DNA of 64,000 nt from assembly GCA_021740625.1 (NCBI GenBank), contig JAIOZK010000010.1:1-64000 (forward strand), in the 5' to 3' direction. Shown piece after piece: positions 35,990-45,141 of this stretch; position 1 is the first letter of the stretch; every line of letters starts with the position of its first letter. A model generated the notes under the pieces. That model did no database searches, had not been told where the DNA came from, and worked only from the letters and a program-made list of their open reading frames with translations. Made by a program: the position numbers and the translations under genes. Source of the DNA: Bacteroidales bacterium (GTDB taxonomy: Bacteria > Bacteroidota > Bacteroidia > Bacteroidales > JAIOZK01).

Positions 35990-38590
35990 ATGCAGCTAAG
36001 AACACGGACCGGAATCATCATCAATCTTATCGTTTTGATATTGATCAGCATCTTCTTTGTCAGGGAATGTTGCGAAACAAAAGATTTGCCGGTCATACGG
36101 AAATTGGATCAACACTGGATGTTCCATATGGCGGGTGAGAACAGGCAATACCCTGCAAAAACTCCGGGATTGGTTCATCTGGATTTATTTGAAAACGCTT
36201 TGATCCCGGAACCCTTTTTTGCTTCCAATGAGGATTCACTGCAATGGATCGGTGAGAAAAGCTGGATATATGAAACATATTTTAATGCCAGCCGGGAAAT
36301 GCTGCAAAAGAAAAATATCCATTTTGTATTTGAGGGATTGGATACATTTGCGGACGTTTTTCTAAATGATGAGCTGATCCTGCAGGCAGACAATATGTTT
36401 GTTAGTTGGGAAATACCAATAAAAGACAAACTGAAAACGGACAGCAATTTCCTCAGACTTATTTTTTACCCCCCTGGAAAATTGATTGAAAAACGGCAAA
36501 AGGAATATGGCATACAATTGCCCCAGGCAAGAGGTTTTGTAAGAAAGGCACCCTATCAATTTGGATGGGACTGGGGTCCTCGTTTCCTGACGGCCGGAAT
36601 CTGGAAAGATATACAAATACTGGCCTGGAATGATGCCCGAATTGAAGATGTTTTCATTGAGCAGGATTATGTCGGAAAGGATTCTGCCCGGATCTCCGCC
36701 CGGGTCGAAATTGAATCATCAGTTTTTGCTGAAGCTGCAATTGAAATTGAGGTAAAAGGAAAACCCAACAGGAAAGCCAAACAAAAAATCAATCTTATCC
36801 CCGGTGGAAATATTGCAAGGATTTCATTCTCAATGCCTGATCCGCAACGCTGGTGGCCCAATGGGATGGGAGATCCATATTTGTATGATTACATGGTAAA
36901 ACTCCATCTCAAAGAAATTCTTCTGGATGAGAATAGCGGACGCATTGGTTTGCGGGATATCAGGGTTGTGAACGCTCCGGATTCGATCGGGGAGAGCTTT
37001 TATGTTGAGGTGAACGGTCAGCAACTATTCATCCAGGGAGCCAATTATATCCCGCAGGATAACTTCCTGACGCGGGTTCGGAACCAGGATTATAAGAAAC
37101 TGATCAAAGATGCAGCACAATCCAATATGAATATGTTGCGGGTATGGGGCGGGGGTGTATATGAAAAGGATATTTTTTATGATCTCTGCGATGAATATGG
37201 TCTTCTGGTATGGCAGGATTTTATGTTCGCTTGCAATATGTATCCCGGCAATAAGGAATTCCTGGTAAGTATTGAGAAGGAGGCAGAACAAAATGTGAAG
37301 CGATTGCGCAACCATGCCTGCATTGCGCTCTGGTGTGGCAACAACGAAGTGGACGAAGGATGGAAAAACTGGGGCTGGCAAAAGCAACTGGGATATTCTT
37401 TTGCGGATTCCATCATAGTCCGGCAGGCTTACCATGATATTTTTGATTCTATTTTGCCCGCTGTGATACATCAGTACGATCCTGCAACCTTCTACTGGCC
37501 CTCTTCCCCGGAGTATGGCTGGGGACACGAAGAGAGCATGACCCATGGCGACAGCCATTACTGGGGTGTCTGGTGGGGAGTCGAGCCCTTTGAAACCTAC
37601 CGGGAAAAAGTACCGCGCTTTATGAGTGAATTTGGTTTCCAGGCTTTTCCTTCTCTTGCTGCCATAGATTCATTTGCCGAACCAAAGAACCAGCACCTGG
37701 ATTCCAAAGCAATGAAAACGCATCAGAAACACCCTCGTGGTTTTGAGCTGATCGATCTGTATATGCAACGGGATTTTCCCATACCCGGGGATTTTAATGC
37801 CTATGTTTACATGAGTCAATTGTTGCAGGCTCACGGAATCGGCATGGCCATCGAAGCTCAGCGCCAGGCAAAGCCCCGTTGCATGGGAAGTTTGTACTGG
37901 CAGTTTAATGATTGCTGGCCTGTGATTTCCTGGTCCTCCAGAGATTATTACGGAAACTGGAAAGCGCTGCAATACAGGGTTCAGGATCTTTATAAAAATG
38001 TTGTTTTGATCGCAGGGAGCACAGAAGATGAAATTGAACTTTCAGTTTTGAATGATTCACAGGAAAAATTGCAAGTTACTATTCACATGCGCATTCAGGA
38101 TTTCGGTGAAAAGATCTATTTTGATAGCTTGTTCAAATGCACTGTAGAATCACTGGGAAAAACGGCCTTTATTTTCATACGTGATTGCATCATGCCCACG
38201 CGCGGAGAATGCAAGCTCGTGCTGATCACAGAATTACGGGATAAGAAGGGAAGAATGCTGGACAGCGATTTTCATTATTTCTGCAAACCCGGGCAGCTTT
38301 TCCTGGAACCCGTGCAGTTCAAAACAGAGATAAAGAAGATCAGGGAAGGGTATTTGATAAGACTGGAAGGCAATCATTTGGCCAAGTGTGTTTTCCTCCA
38401 ATTTGAAGGACATACAGGACATTTTACAAAAAATTTTTTCGATCTTCCTGCAGGTCATAATTATACGACCAGGTATTTAACAGAAGAACGGATTAATGAT
38501 CCTAAAGAAAATTTAAAAATAATCTGCCTGAATGAATTTGTGAATGGCAAACCTTTGGGCAGAAAGCGGGTCCATTTAAATAAATATTAA
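35990..38590 (+). CDS. Beta-mannosidase, glycoside hydrolase family 2
   Basis: This 866-residue GH2 enzyme should release beta-1,4-linked mannose, as from the Man-GlcNAc2 core of N-glycans. It has an N-terminal hydrophobic anchor or signal (residues 1 to about 25), a sugar-binding jelly roll (about 40-200), an Ig-like domain and a TIM barrel. The acid/base Glu is in W-C-G-N-N-E (near residue 453) and the nucleophile in S-E-F-G-F-Q (near 547); GWDWGPRF and RVWGGGVYE are beta-mannosidase hallmarks. A Cys-Cys pair after the hydrophobic stretch lacks a good lipobox, so anchoring mode is unclear. The glycosylasparaginase gene follows after 16 nt. ATG 35978 is an alternative start. Confidence 0.92.
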   Translation: MQLRTRTGIIINLIVLILISIFFVRECCETKDLPVIRKLDQHWMFHMAGENRQYPAKTPGLVHLDLFENALIPEPFFASNEDSLQWIGEKSWIYETYFNASREMLQKKNIHFVFEGLDTFADVFLNDELILQADNMFVSWEIPIKDKLKTDSNFLRLIFYPPGKLIEKRQKEYGIQLPQARGFVRKAPYQFGWDWGPRFLTAGIWKDIQILAWNDARIEDVFIEQDYVGKDSARISARVEIESSVFAEAAIEIEVKGKPNRKAKQKINLIPGGNIARISFSMPDPQRWWPNGMGDPYLYDYMVKLHLKEILLDENSGRIGLRDIRVVNAPDSIGESFYVEVNGQQLFIQGANYIPQDNFLTRVRNQDYKKLIKDAAQSNMNMLRVWGGGVYEKDIFYDLCDEYGLLVWQDFMFACNMYPGNKEFLVSIEKEAEQNVKRLRNHACIALWCGNNEVDEGWKNWGWQKQLGYSFADSIIVRQAYHDIFDSILPAVIHQYDPATFYWPSSPEYGWGHEESMTHGDSHYWGVWWGVEPFETYREKVPRFMSEFGFQAFPSLAAIDSFAEPKNQHLDSKAMKTHQKHPRGFELIDLYMQRDFPIPGDFNAYVYMSQLLQAHGIGMAIEAQRQAKPRCMGSLYWQFNDCWPVISWSSRDYYGNWKALQYRVQDLYKNVVLIAGSTEDEIELSVLNDSQEKLQVTIHMRIQDFGEKIYFDSLFKCTVESLGKTAFIFIRDCIMPTRGECKLVLITELRDKKGRMLDSDFHYFCKPGQLFLEPVQFKTEIKKIREGYLIRLEGNHLAKCVFLQFEGHTGHFTKNFFDLPAGHNYTTRYLTEERINDPKENLKIICLNEFVNGKPLGRKRVHLNKY

Positions 38591-38606
38591 AATAACAGAA
38601 TTGATC

Positions 38607-39596
38607 ATGGGTAACAGGAGAAAATTCATCCGCACTGCAGGACTGGCAACACTGGGTGCTATGAGCCTGCCACAGATGTTAAAAGGCAGGGCGAAACAAT
38701 ATTCCGGAGGTCCCGGAAATGAGAGCAGTATTCCGTTGGTGCTGTCTACCTGGCAACATGGACTGGCAGCGAATCAAGCTGCATGGAATGTCTTGAGCAG
38801 GCATGGTAGTGCCCTGGATGCAGTTGAGAATGGAGTCATGCAAACCGAAGCTGATCCCGGGGGACAGAGTGTTGGATTGGGTGGTCTTCCCGACCGGGAT
38901 GGAAAAGTAACCCTGGATGCCTGTATCATGGATCATTTCGGGAATTGTGGTTCTGTGTGTTTCCTGGAAGGGATACTGCATCCCGTTTCAGTTGCCCGCC
39001 TGATAATGGAACAAACACCACATGTAATGCTGGCCGGAGCGGGAGCACAAAAGTTTGCTCTGGAAAACGGTTTTAAAATTACGGAGTTGCTGACCGGGAA
39101 ATCCCGCAAAGAATGGGAGAACTGGAAAAGGAAATCCATGTATCAACCTGTCATCAATATCGAGAATCATGATACCATCGGTATGATCGCTCTGGATGAA
39201 CAAGGTAATCTGGCTGGCGCCTGCACCACCAGCGGCATTGCTTTTAAGATGCATGGCAGGGTAGGAGATTCACCCATCATCGGGGCCGGTTTGTACGTAG
39301 ATGGCGAAATTGGTGCTGCAGTAGCCACCGGGCATGGAGAAATGGTAATGAAAACCCTGGGCAGTTTCCTGGTGGTGGAAAATATGAGACGTGGTTCTTC
39401 ACCATTGAAAGCCTGTGAAGAGGCTGTAAAAAGGATAACTGAAAAAGTAAAAGATTACGAAAAGGGGCAGGTGGGATTTCTTGCCATGGATACAAAAGGG
39501 AATTACGGGGCTTATTCCATCCACAAAGGCTTTAATTTTGCAATCCGCAACCAGGAGGAAAATGAACTGATCGATTCTGAAAGTTACCTCCCATGA
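38607..39596 (+). CDS. N4-(beta-N-acetylglucosaminyl)-L-asparaginase (glycosylasparaginase), Tat-exported
   Basis: This Ntn-hydrolase cleaves the GlcNAc-Asn bond, the last step in N-glycoprotein breakdown. The precursor self-cleaves at an Asp-Thr bond: H-D-T-I-G-M places the new N-terminal nucleophile at Thr190, followed by the LAGACTTSGIAFKMHGRVGDSPIIGAG region of the beta subunit and GHGE. The N-terminus NRRKFIRTAGLATLGAMSLP carries a twin-arginine motif, so export is through Tat. ATG at 38607 (329 residues) is used, 16 nt after the beta-mannosidase stop. A generic isoaspartyl peptidase is less likely given the D-T-I-G-M site and neighbours. Confidence 0.92.
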   Translation: MGNRRKFIRTAGLATLGAMSLPQMLKGRAKQYSGGPGNESSIPLVLSTWQHGLAANQAAWNVLSRHGSALDAVENGVMQTEADPGGQSVGLGGLPDRDGKVTLDACIMDHFGNCGSVCFLEGILHPVSVARLIMEQTPHVMLAGAGAQKFALENGFKITELLTGKSRKEWENWKRKSMYQPVINIENHDTIGMIALDEQGNLAGACTTSGIAFKMHGRVGDSPIIGAGLYVDGEIGAAVATGHGEMVMKTLGSFLVVENMRRGSSPLKACEEAVKRITEKVKDYEKGQVGFLAMDTKGNYGAYSIHKGFNFAIRNQEENELIDSESYLP

Positions 39597-39699
39597 TTTC
39601 TCTCAGGATTTTTTCATGCATTGCCGCAAAGGCCTCAGGGGATTCATTAACTTTGCAGCCATGGGTCTTTGCGTGAAATTTTATAATCTCTGAATAAAA

Positions 39700-40554
39700 A
39701 TGAACAAATCCCTGGTTTTTTCAATAATACTGCTTTCTTTTTGTATCAATGATGTTGTCTTTTCACAGACAAGTTCTCCTGAAAATACGATCCGGTCAAC
39801 TGGATTGCTGAAACCTGATGAAAAAAATTTAAACGACCACGACAAAAACCCCATTCAAATTCGATCTTCGGTGGATACGGCCGGAAGATTATTTGTTACA
39901 CTGGAATCTCTGCACAAGGAATCTCCCGTTTATTATACCCTGAATGGCAATGAGCTTTCAAACGATGATCCTGTTTTTATCAATGCTTTTGAAATTAAAG
40001 AATCGGAAAATATCCGATACGGGATTTTTGAAATGGGCGAGCTAAAAGCCGGGCCTTTTCGCAACAGGATTGAATTACACATGGGCATAGGAAAGCACGC
40101 GGAACTGCGGAACTCAAAAAAAGAAATCCTGCCTGTGGATGCTTCCTCCGTGCTCCTGGATGGCATACTCGGAAACCATCATTACCACAATGGACAGTGG
40201 CTTGGTTTCGAAGGAAACGATATGATATTGGTGATCGATCTGGGCTCCTTCCATTATGTTGAATCCGTGAAGGTCAATTTTCTGAACCATCCCAAAGCCG
40301 GTATTTTCATGCCAGCAATTGTGAAGTTTTATTATTCAGCAGGAGGCATTGGTTTTACACAGTTGGGGGAAGTAAAATACCAGCAACATGACCCGGGAGA
40401 AAAAGCCGAGATCATGGAGTACCAGATGGATTATCCCTGGATTGAAACCCGATACATCCGGGTGGTGGCCGAAAACATCGGTAAGATCCCTGCCGGATAC
40501 CAGGCAAAAGAGGAAAATGCCTGGATGTTTGTTGATGAGGTGATTGTGGAATAG
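39700..40554 (+). CDS. Secreted stand-alone accessory protein: chitobiase-C-like plus F5/8-type C domain
   Basis: The 284-residue protein has a signal peptide (cleavage near VFSQ) and no recognisable catalytic domain. Residues of about 48-135 resemble the CHB_HEX_C domain (ESPVYYTLNGNELSNDDPVF), and about 148-284 a discoidin-like jelly roll (ILGNHHYHNGQWLGFEG, MILVIDLGSFHYVESVKV, RYIRVVAENIG, NAWMFVDEVIVE). The same two-domain order ends the GH92 enzyme at 47781-50735 and is common at the C-terminus of GH20 hexosaminidases, so this is an orphan copy of that glycan-binding tail. It is third after the beta-mannosidase and glycosylasparaginase, and is likely to bind their substrate or anchor partners. 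Confidence 0.75.
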   Translation: MNKSLVFSIILLSFCINDVVFSQTSSPENTIRSTGLLKPDEKNLNDHDKNPIQIRSSVDTAGRLFVTLESLHKESPVYYTLNGNELSNDDPVFINAFEIKESENIRYGIFEMGELKAGPFRNRIELHMGIGKHAELRNSKKEILPVDASSVLLDGILGNHHYHNGQWLGFEGNDMILVIDLGSFHYVESVKVNFLNHPKAGIFMPAIVKFYYSAGGIGFTQLGEVKYQQHDPGEKAEIMEYQMDYPWIETRYIRVVAENIGKIPAGYQAKEENAWMFVDEVIVE

Positions 40555-40730
40555 TGTGGAATAATCTTGTAAAACTTGAAAATGCTGTTCGATTTATTGA
40601 TCATAAAAATGAAGTATTTTTTCAAAAGAATTCTTCTCCCCTGAAATGGTTTGCAATCATTGTGTTGACGATGGGTTTGGGAATATTAACCATTGGCATT
40701 TACTTATTCAATAAGGAAGAAAAAAAATAG
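40554..40730 (+). CDS. Tiny membrane protein, translationally coupled to the accessory protein
   Basis: GTG overlaps the preceding TAG (TAGTG), opening a 58-codon frame MWNNLVKLENAVRFIDHKNE... to TAG 40730. It has a charged N-terminal third and one predicted transmembrane helix (KWFAIIVLTMGLGILTIGIYLF, about residues 31-52) ending NKEEKK. Family unknown. Support is the stop-start overlap, the clean helix with charged flanks and an uninterrupted frame; chance cannot be excluded at this length. Confidence 0.4.
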   Translation: MWNNLVKLENAVRFIDHKNEVFFQKNSSPLKWFAIIVLTMGLGILTIGIYLFNKEEKK

Positions 40731-40865
40731 ATTGAATGGTGCATGAATTTAAATCGGCAAAGCTCCCTGCTTCAAGCTAGAATTTTGAATTAATTCCTTA
40801 TTTGTGAATCCTTTCGTAAGGAATTCTAAATTACTTCTTCTCCTAAAACCGTTGTCTCAATTTCT

Positions 40866-40873
40866 TACTTTTG
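40866..40873 (+). promoter_or_regulatory. -7 element of the ABM-domain gene
   Basis: TACTTTTG matches TAnnTTTG exactly, 27 nt before the ATG. The upstream 19-20 bp position shows no clear TTG. Confidence 0.5.
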
Positions 40874-40900
40874 CACATCTAATTTTAAAACATTCTAAAT

Positions 40901-41236
40901 ATGAAAAATAACGAAGGCTATGTGGCCATAAACTATATAGATTGCCAGGAAGATTATAAAAGCAGATTTGAAGAATTATTTTCCACGAGGAAAAGGGCCA
41001 TCGATGAAATGCCCGGGTTCCGTTTCATGCGGGTACTAAAGCCCGAAAACAATGAAGGCAGCTACCTGATTGTTAGTTTTTGGGACAGCAGGGAAGCTTT
41101 TGAGAACTGGAAGGGATCGGAAGCATTCCTGGAAGGACACAAAAGGGGTTTTCAGGATGTGATTGATGCGAAAAGACAGGGAAAGGAAGCACCTATGACT
41201 TCTGATTTTAAAACATATATTGTGTTGACTGATTAA
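40901..41236 (+). CDS. Antibiotic-biosynthesis-monooxygenase (ABM) superfamily protein, HmoA/IsdG-like
   Basis: The 111-residue protein has the dimeric alpha/beta-barrel ABM pattern: an N-terminal strand EGYVAINYIDC, the 'FEELFSTRKRAIDEMPGFRFMRVLKP' helix-strand and SYLIVSFWDSREAFENWKGSEAFLEGHKRG, close to HmoA-type heme monooxygenases, where a histidine in the last segment binds heme iron. Such proteins degrade heme to release iron. Heme degradation is inferred; the family also includes enzymes of unknown substrate. It is monocistronic. Confidence 0.75.
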   Translation: MKNNEGYVAINYIDCQEDYKSRFEELFSTRKRAIDEMPGFRFMRVLKPENNEGSYLIVSFWDSREAFENWKGSEAFLEGHKRGFQDVIDAKRQGKEAPMTSDFKTYIVLTD

Positions 41237-41270
41237 AGTCGGATGGGCTACCAGAAAAGGTTTTATCCCT

Positions 41271-43640
41271 TTATTCATGAATCCTGAAATACTTTGAAAG
41301 GGTTTCAAACAAATTTTCCTTTACGATGGGTTTTGTGATATAGTCATTGCATCCCGCTTTGAGGGCTTTCTTCCGGTCTCCCTGCAAGGCATAGGCAGTT
41401 TGTGCAATGATGATCACTTTCTTGTTGAAAGTCCTGATCTGACGGGTTGCCTCATATCCGTTCAATTCAGGCATTTTAAGATCCATTAAGATACAATCAA
41501 TATCAACAATGTTGCGACAGACCTCAACCGCTTCCTTTCCTGTTGCAGCATGCAGAAGTTTGTTGCATTGATTCTCCAGCAATATGCTCAGATACATATC
41601 AACATATTTTTCATCTTCGACGATCAAAAGCTTGATATCCTTTAAATCTGTATTAACTGCCTTATTTTTTTGATCTGTTTTCTTTGGGCCATTATCTTCA
41701 GGAAGCCCTTCTGCAGGAATGGTAAAATAAAAGTTTGTACCCTTGTCTTCCATAGATTCCAACCATATCTCTCCTCCCAGCAACTCAATATAGGCTTTGG
41801 TGATTGACAAACTCAAGCATGCACCTTCATAGGCTTTGGAATAATTGAGGTCGGCCTGCACAAATGGATCGAATATGGCTTCCTGCCTGTTTTCGGGAAT
41901 ACCAATACCGGTGTCTTTGCAGTAAAACTCGATTTCGGTATTTTTCCTGTTATAACCGAACTCTATGCTTCCCTTTTTGGTATATTTAATAGCGTTAGCA
42001 ATCAGGTTATAAATGATCCTGGAAAGCTTGTCACGATCTGTATATATGACAGCTTTTTCTTCCGCAAGTGTTTTATTGCATTTCCAGTTGAGACTGGCCT
42101 GATGAATTTTAGGTTTGAGTAGTTCGTACTGTTCATCGAGGATATGGTTGACATTGGTTTTGGTTTTATGCACGCTGTCGACACCGGCTTCAAGTTTTGA
42201 AATATCGATGATATCGTTGAGGGTATTCAGCATCCTGTTCCCACTTCTTTCGATTCCTGAAATAAATTCTTCTCTTTCGTTCATAGAGAAGTCAGGGTCT
42301 TTGAGCAATTCAGTAAAACCAAGAATGCCATTCATGGGTGTGCGCACTTCATGGCTCATGTTGGCAAGAAATGCCGACTTCAGGTTGTCGCTTTCCTCAG
42401 CTTTTTCTTTGGCTTTGATCAATTCCTGTTCATACTCCTTTCTCCAACTAATGTCGAAAACTACACCATCTATGTGCATGAATTTTCCATCATCGTCAAA
42501 AATTGAAGTTTTGTGGTCACTAACCCAGACGGCTTTTCCATTTTTATGAGTGATCTGATATTCCTGAACGATGGTACCTGGTTTTTCTGTAATTTCCAAA
42601 CCTTCTCTAAAAACCGGTTCTTTCCATTCGGGATGGATTAAATCCTGCCAGTTTAGCGCACCATTCAGAAATTCTTCCCTGGTATATCCTGTAACCATCT
42701 CGGTGTTTGATACAGTGTCGATGGACCAGTCGGACAAAGCCCGGTACACCATGCCCGGGATATTTTGCGAAAGGCTGCGGTATTTTTCCTCGCTGATCTT
42801 TAACGCTTGTTCGGCTTTCTTTTTTTCAGTAATATCCTGAACAACAGCAAATACTTTGTAGGCTTTTCCATCCTTGTATTCGATTCTTCCCTGGGTACGG
42901 ATGTAAAGTACATGACCGTCTTTATGTATGATCCTGTATTCGAGAGGTTGAAGTTCAGTTTGCCCCGAGTTGATACTCATGTTGAGCCAGTCCAATATCT
43001 TTTGTCTGTCGTCAGCATGGTGTATTTTCTCATTCACGAAATTCAGGTTGACAAGTTCATTCGAAGAATAACCGAGCAAACTGAACATAGCTGCAGACCA
43101 CTGGATCTCTCCGGAATCAATGATCCATGAAAAGTTTCCCAGCTTTGCCAGTTTCTCTGCGGCAATCAACCTTCTTTCATTTTCCCTTAAAGATTTTTCA
43201 AATTGCTTTCGCTGGGTGATGTCAATCGATAAAATGAAAACACCCTCCGGAATTGGCTGCATAGTCAGTTCAAACCACCCCCGTGAATTGTCAGTATAGG
43301 TGAACTCATTTTCCATCTGGAGGAAACTGCGCTCCTCCATGCATTTTTTCAATTGTGAAAACATAGGGGTATTCTCGATCTCTGGATATACCTCCATCAT
43401 GGTTTTTCCAATAAGTTCTTCTTTTTTCTTCCGCCCCTGTCTGGCTACGGTCTTGTTTACATAGACATAGCGAAAGTTTTTGTCAATGATCTGGCAGCCT
43501 TCGAGCATATTGTCAAATTTTTCATACAACTTGTGCTCGTTTGAATTTCTGAGATTTTTGATTCCTTTTTTCAGGGAATCAAGCTCTCGCTCCAAATTTC
43601 GGTTTTGATCTTCAAGTTGTTTAATGGTTTTGTTTTTCAT
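41271..43640 (-). CDS. Hybrid sensor histidine kinase (multi-PAS, HisKA, HATPase, receiver) with altered G2 box
   Basis: The 789-residue protein starts with a coiled coil (about 1-40), then three PAS domains (about 45-150, 160-275, 285-400), HisKA with F-L-A-N-M-S-H-E-V-R-T-P (near residue 423), a HATPase domain and a C-terminal receiver with phospho-acceptor Asp in CILMDLKMPELNG. No transmembrane helix, so it senses in the cytoplasm. The N box (NLIANAIKYT) and G1 box (DTGIGIP) are normal, but the G2 box reads G-A-C-L-S-L-S where homologues have GAGLGLS, so two of its glycines are replaced. It may bind ATP weakly or act mainly as a phosphatase or scaffold. No DNA-binding output or partner regulator adjoins. 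ATG 43640; a TTG lies 6 nt upstream. Confidence 0.9.
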   Translation of the reverse strand: MKNKTIKQLEDQNRNLERELDSLKKGIKNLRNSNEHKLYEKFDNMLEGCQIIDKNFRYVYVNKTVARQGRKKKEELIGKTMMEVYPEIENTPMFSQLKKCMEERSFLQMENEFTYTDNSRGWFELTMQPIPEGVFILSIDITQRKQFEKSLRENERRLIAAEKLAKLGNFSWIIDSGEIQWSAAMFSLLGYSSNELVNLNFVNEKIHHADDRQKILDWLNMSINSGQTELQPLEYRIIHKDGHVLYIRTQGRIEYKDGKAYKVFAVVQDITEKKKAEQALKISEEKYRSLSQNIPGMVYRALSDWSIDTVSNTEMVTGYTREEFLNGALNWQDLIHPEWKEPVFREGLEITEKPGTIVQEYQITHKNGKAVWVSDHKTSIFDDDGKFMHIDGVVFDISWRKEYEQELIKAKEKAEESDNLKSAFLANMSHEVRTPMNGILGFTELLKDPDFSMNEREEFISGIERSGNRMLNTLNDIIDISKLEAGVDSVHKTKTNVNHILDEQYELLKPKIHQASLNWKCNKTLAEEKAVIYTDRDKLSRIIYNLIANAIKYTKKGSIEFGYNRKNTEIEFYCKDTGIGIPENRQEAIFDPFVQADLNYSKAYEGACLSLSITKAYIELLGGEIWLESMEDKGTNFYFTIPAEGLPEDNGPKKTDQKNKAVNTDLKDIKLLIVEDEKYVDMYLSILLENQCNKLLHAATGKEAVEVCRNIVDIDCILMDLKMPELNGYEATRQIRTFNKKVIIIAQTAYALQGDRKKALKAGCNDYITKPIVKENLFETLSKYFRIHE

Positions 43641-43975
43641 AAACAATGAGTTTGACTAAACAACAATTGTAAGTTATAACCTTTTGTCAAGGTTAAAGCC
43701 TCCATCCATAATACAATAAAATTCGATTCGAAAAAACGCAGGTAATAATAACCCAAAAGGTTAAAAGAACCAATTCATAAGTATTACAGATCAAAATGAT
43801 AAACATCAACCCGGCTTCCGAACCGGATATTAGGAAGTTAAAGATATAAAAGTGAAACAACACATGCAAGTATTGTCGTATTTAAATTCTATAATGTCTG
43901 TTTTGATAGGTTTAGAATAGTTTTGTATAAAGAACTTTTTTATGAAAATTTGTATTTACAGATTTTTTAAAACCA
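43641..43975. other. Intergenic region, no gene seen
   Basis: This 335-nt AT-rich gap lies upstream of the kinase gene and downstream of the hsdR remnant. It contains a small hairpin AACCTT-TTGTC-AAGGTT (43678-43694) about 40 nt upstream of the kinase start, a possible operator or leader hairpin, and near it a second AAAAGGTTAAAAGAACC string. No coding sequence or RNA gene is recognisable. Confidence 0.5.
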
Positions 43976-44902
43976 TCAGAATGATTGATACTTCTTAAAA
44001 TTCTCTGCCTGCTCAAAGATTTCTTTATAGACTTCATCCCTGTCAACAGGAGGGTAGTTGTGTTCTGCGAGCAGGATGATCAGGTCGGCTTTGAGCTCGG
44101 CCTTGATATCATCACGCCTGCTCCAGTCGGTGTAACGGGCTTTGTCGTCAACAACATTTTTTACTTCTTTTGAGAGAGTAATAAGTTTCTCGTCAGGATA
44201 TTCAAAATCGTATTTTAGCGTGAGGGCTTTCAGGATATCGTAAAATGCCTTTTCTTCAAAATCAATCCCCAACTCATTAAATGATTCCTTCTCTTTTTTA
44301 AGGGCGTGGTACAGGTCGATGATCTCATCGGTGAAATCTTCCAGTACTTCGCTTCTCAGTACATCGCTTTCTTTGCGCTCATTGTACTTTTCCACCAGCC
44401 TTTGCATCTGCTCCGAAAAATTGATACCCTGTATGCGATTGACCTTTTTGAAATCTTCAATTGCTTTGGCCAGCAATTGCTGCAAGAGTTTAATTTTGGT
44501 GTTGGGTAGTTTTATCTTATCGATTTTCGCCAGGTAATCTTCATCGAAAATATCCGTCTCTTTGTTTTTATCATCATTGAGCTTAAAGATCTCTTCCACC
44601 CCGTCACTGGCCAGGGCGTCCTTGATCATGTCCCTTACTTTGGCATTCATCTGTGCCGTGTCAGGAGCAGTTCCCTTTGTAAGTTTGAAAACAATGGAAC
44701 GAACAGCCAGGTAAAAATGGATTTGATCTCTCTCTTCCTGGCTAATCCGCTCACTGGCTGCACAAATATCATAAGCCGCTTTCAGTCTTTTCACCAGGAA
44801 CATGAATCTTTTCTCAAGATCGTTGGTGACCTGCACGAATTCAGCCGCCATATTCAGCGTGTTCAGTTGCGCGATCGGCTTTCCTTCGAAATAATCGCTT
44901 CG
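43976..44902 (-). pseudogene. hsdR: Type I restriction enzyme R subunit, C-terminal remnant
   Basis: The frame encodes only the helical C-terminal part of HsdR (about 290 of roughly 1000 residues): KPIAQLNTLNMAAEFVQVTNDLEKRFMFLVKRLKAAY, split by an internal ATG at 44851, through ANVRDMIKDAL-like segments to VDRDEVYKEIFEQAENF. The nuclease and the DEAD-type translocase domains are missing. In this frame the open sequence begins at 44902, and upstream of about 44890 the DNA is hsdS sequence in another frame, so a deletion joined the two genes. Translation from 44851 is possible but cannot give a nuclease. Confidence 0.85.
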
Positions 44903-45141
44903 TCATAATCTTTCAGTAGAGCCACCGAAAGCCTGTCTCCGTTTCTTGAGGTTACCGGTCCGTAGGCAAATTGGTCTCTTTTTACGACCTTATATTTGGA
45001 TAAATCTGTCCCCACGGTATTTGCAATAGAAGGAATAAAGCACTTTTCAATACTTACACCCAATAGTCGATCAACACTTTCATCGGTATTGCGCACATTC
45101 GTTTCTTTTATGTAATCGCCAAGGCATTTATAGTTACTCAT
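44863..45141 (-). pseudogene. hsdS: Type I restriction specificity subunit, N-terminal fragment
   Basis: The fragment starts normally (MSNYKCLGDYIKETNVRN) and shows the first target-recognition domain pattern, LLGVSIEKCFIPSIANTVGTDLSKYKVVKRDQFAYGPVTSRNGDRLSVALL, but after DYDEAIIS at about residue 85 it passes into KESRSRN and a stop. A complete HsdS has about 400 residues and two recognition domains. The join to hsdR sequence lies near 44885-44900. Its ATG overlaps the KilA-N gene stop (ATGA). Confidence 0.85.
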
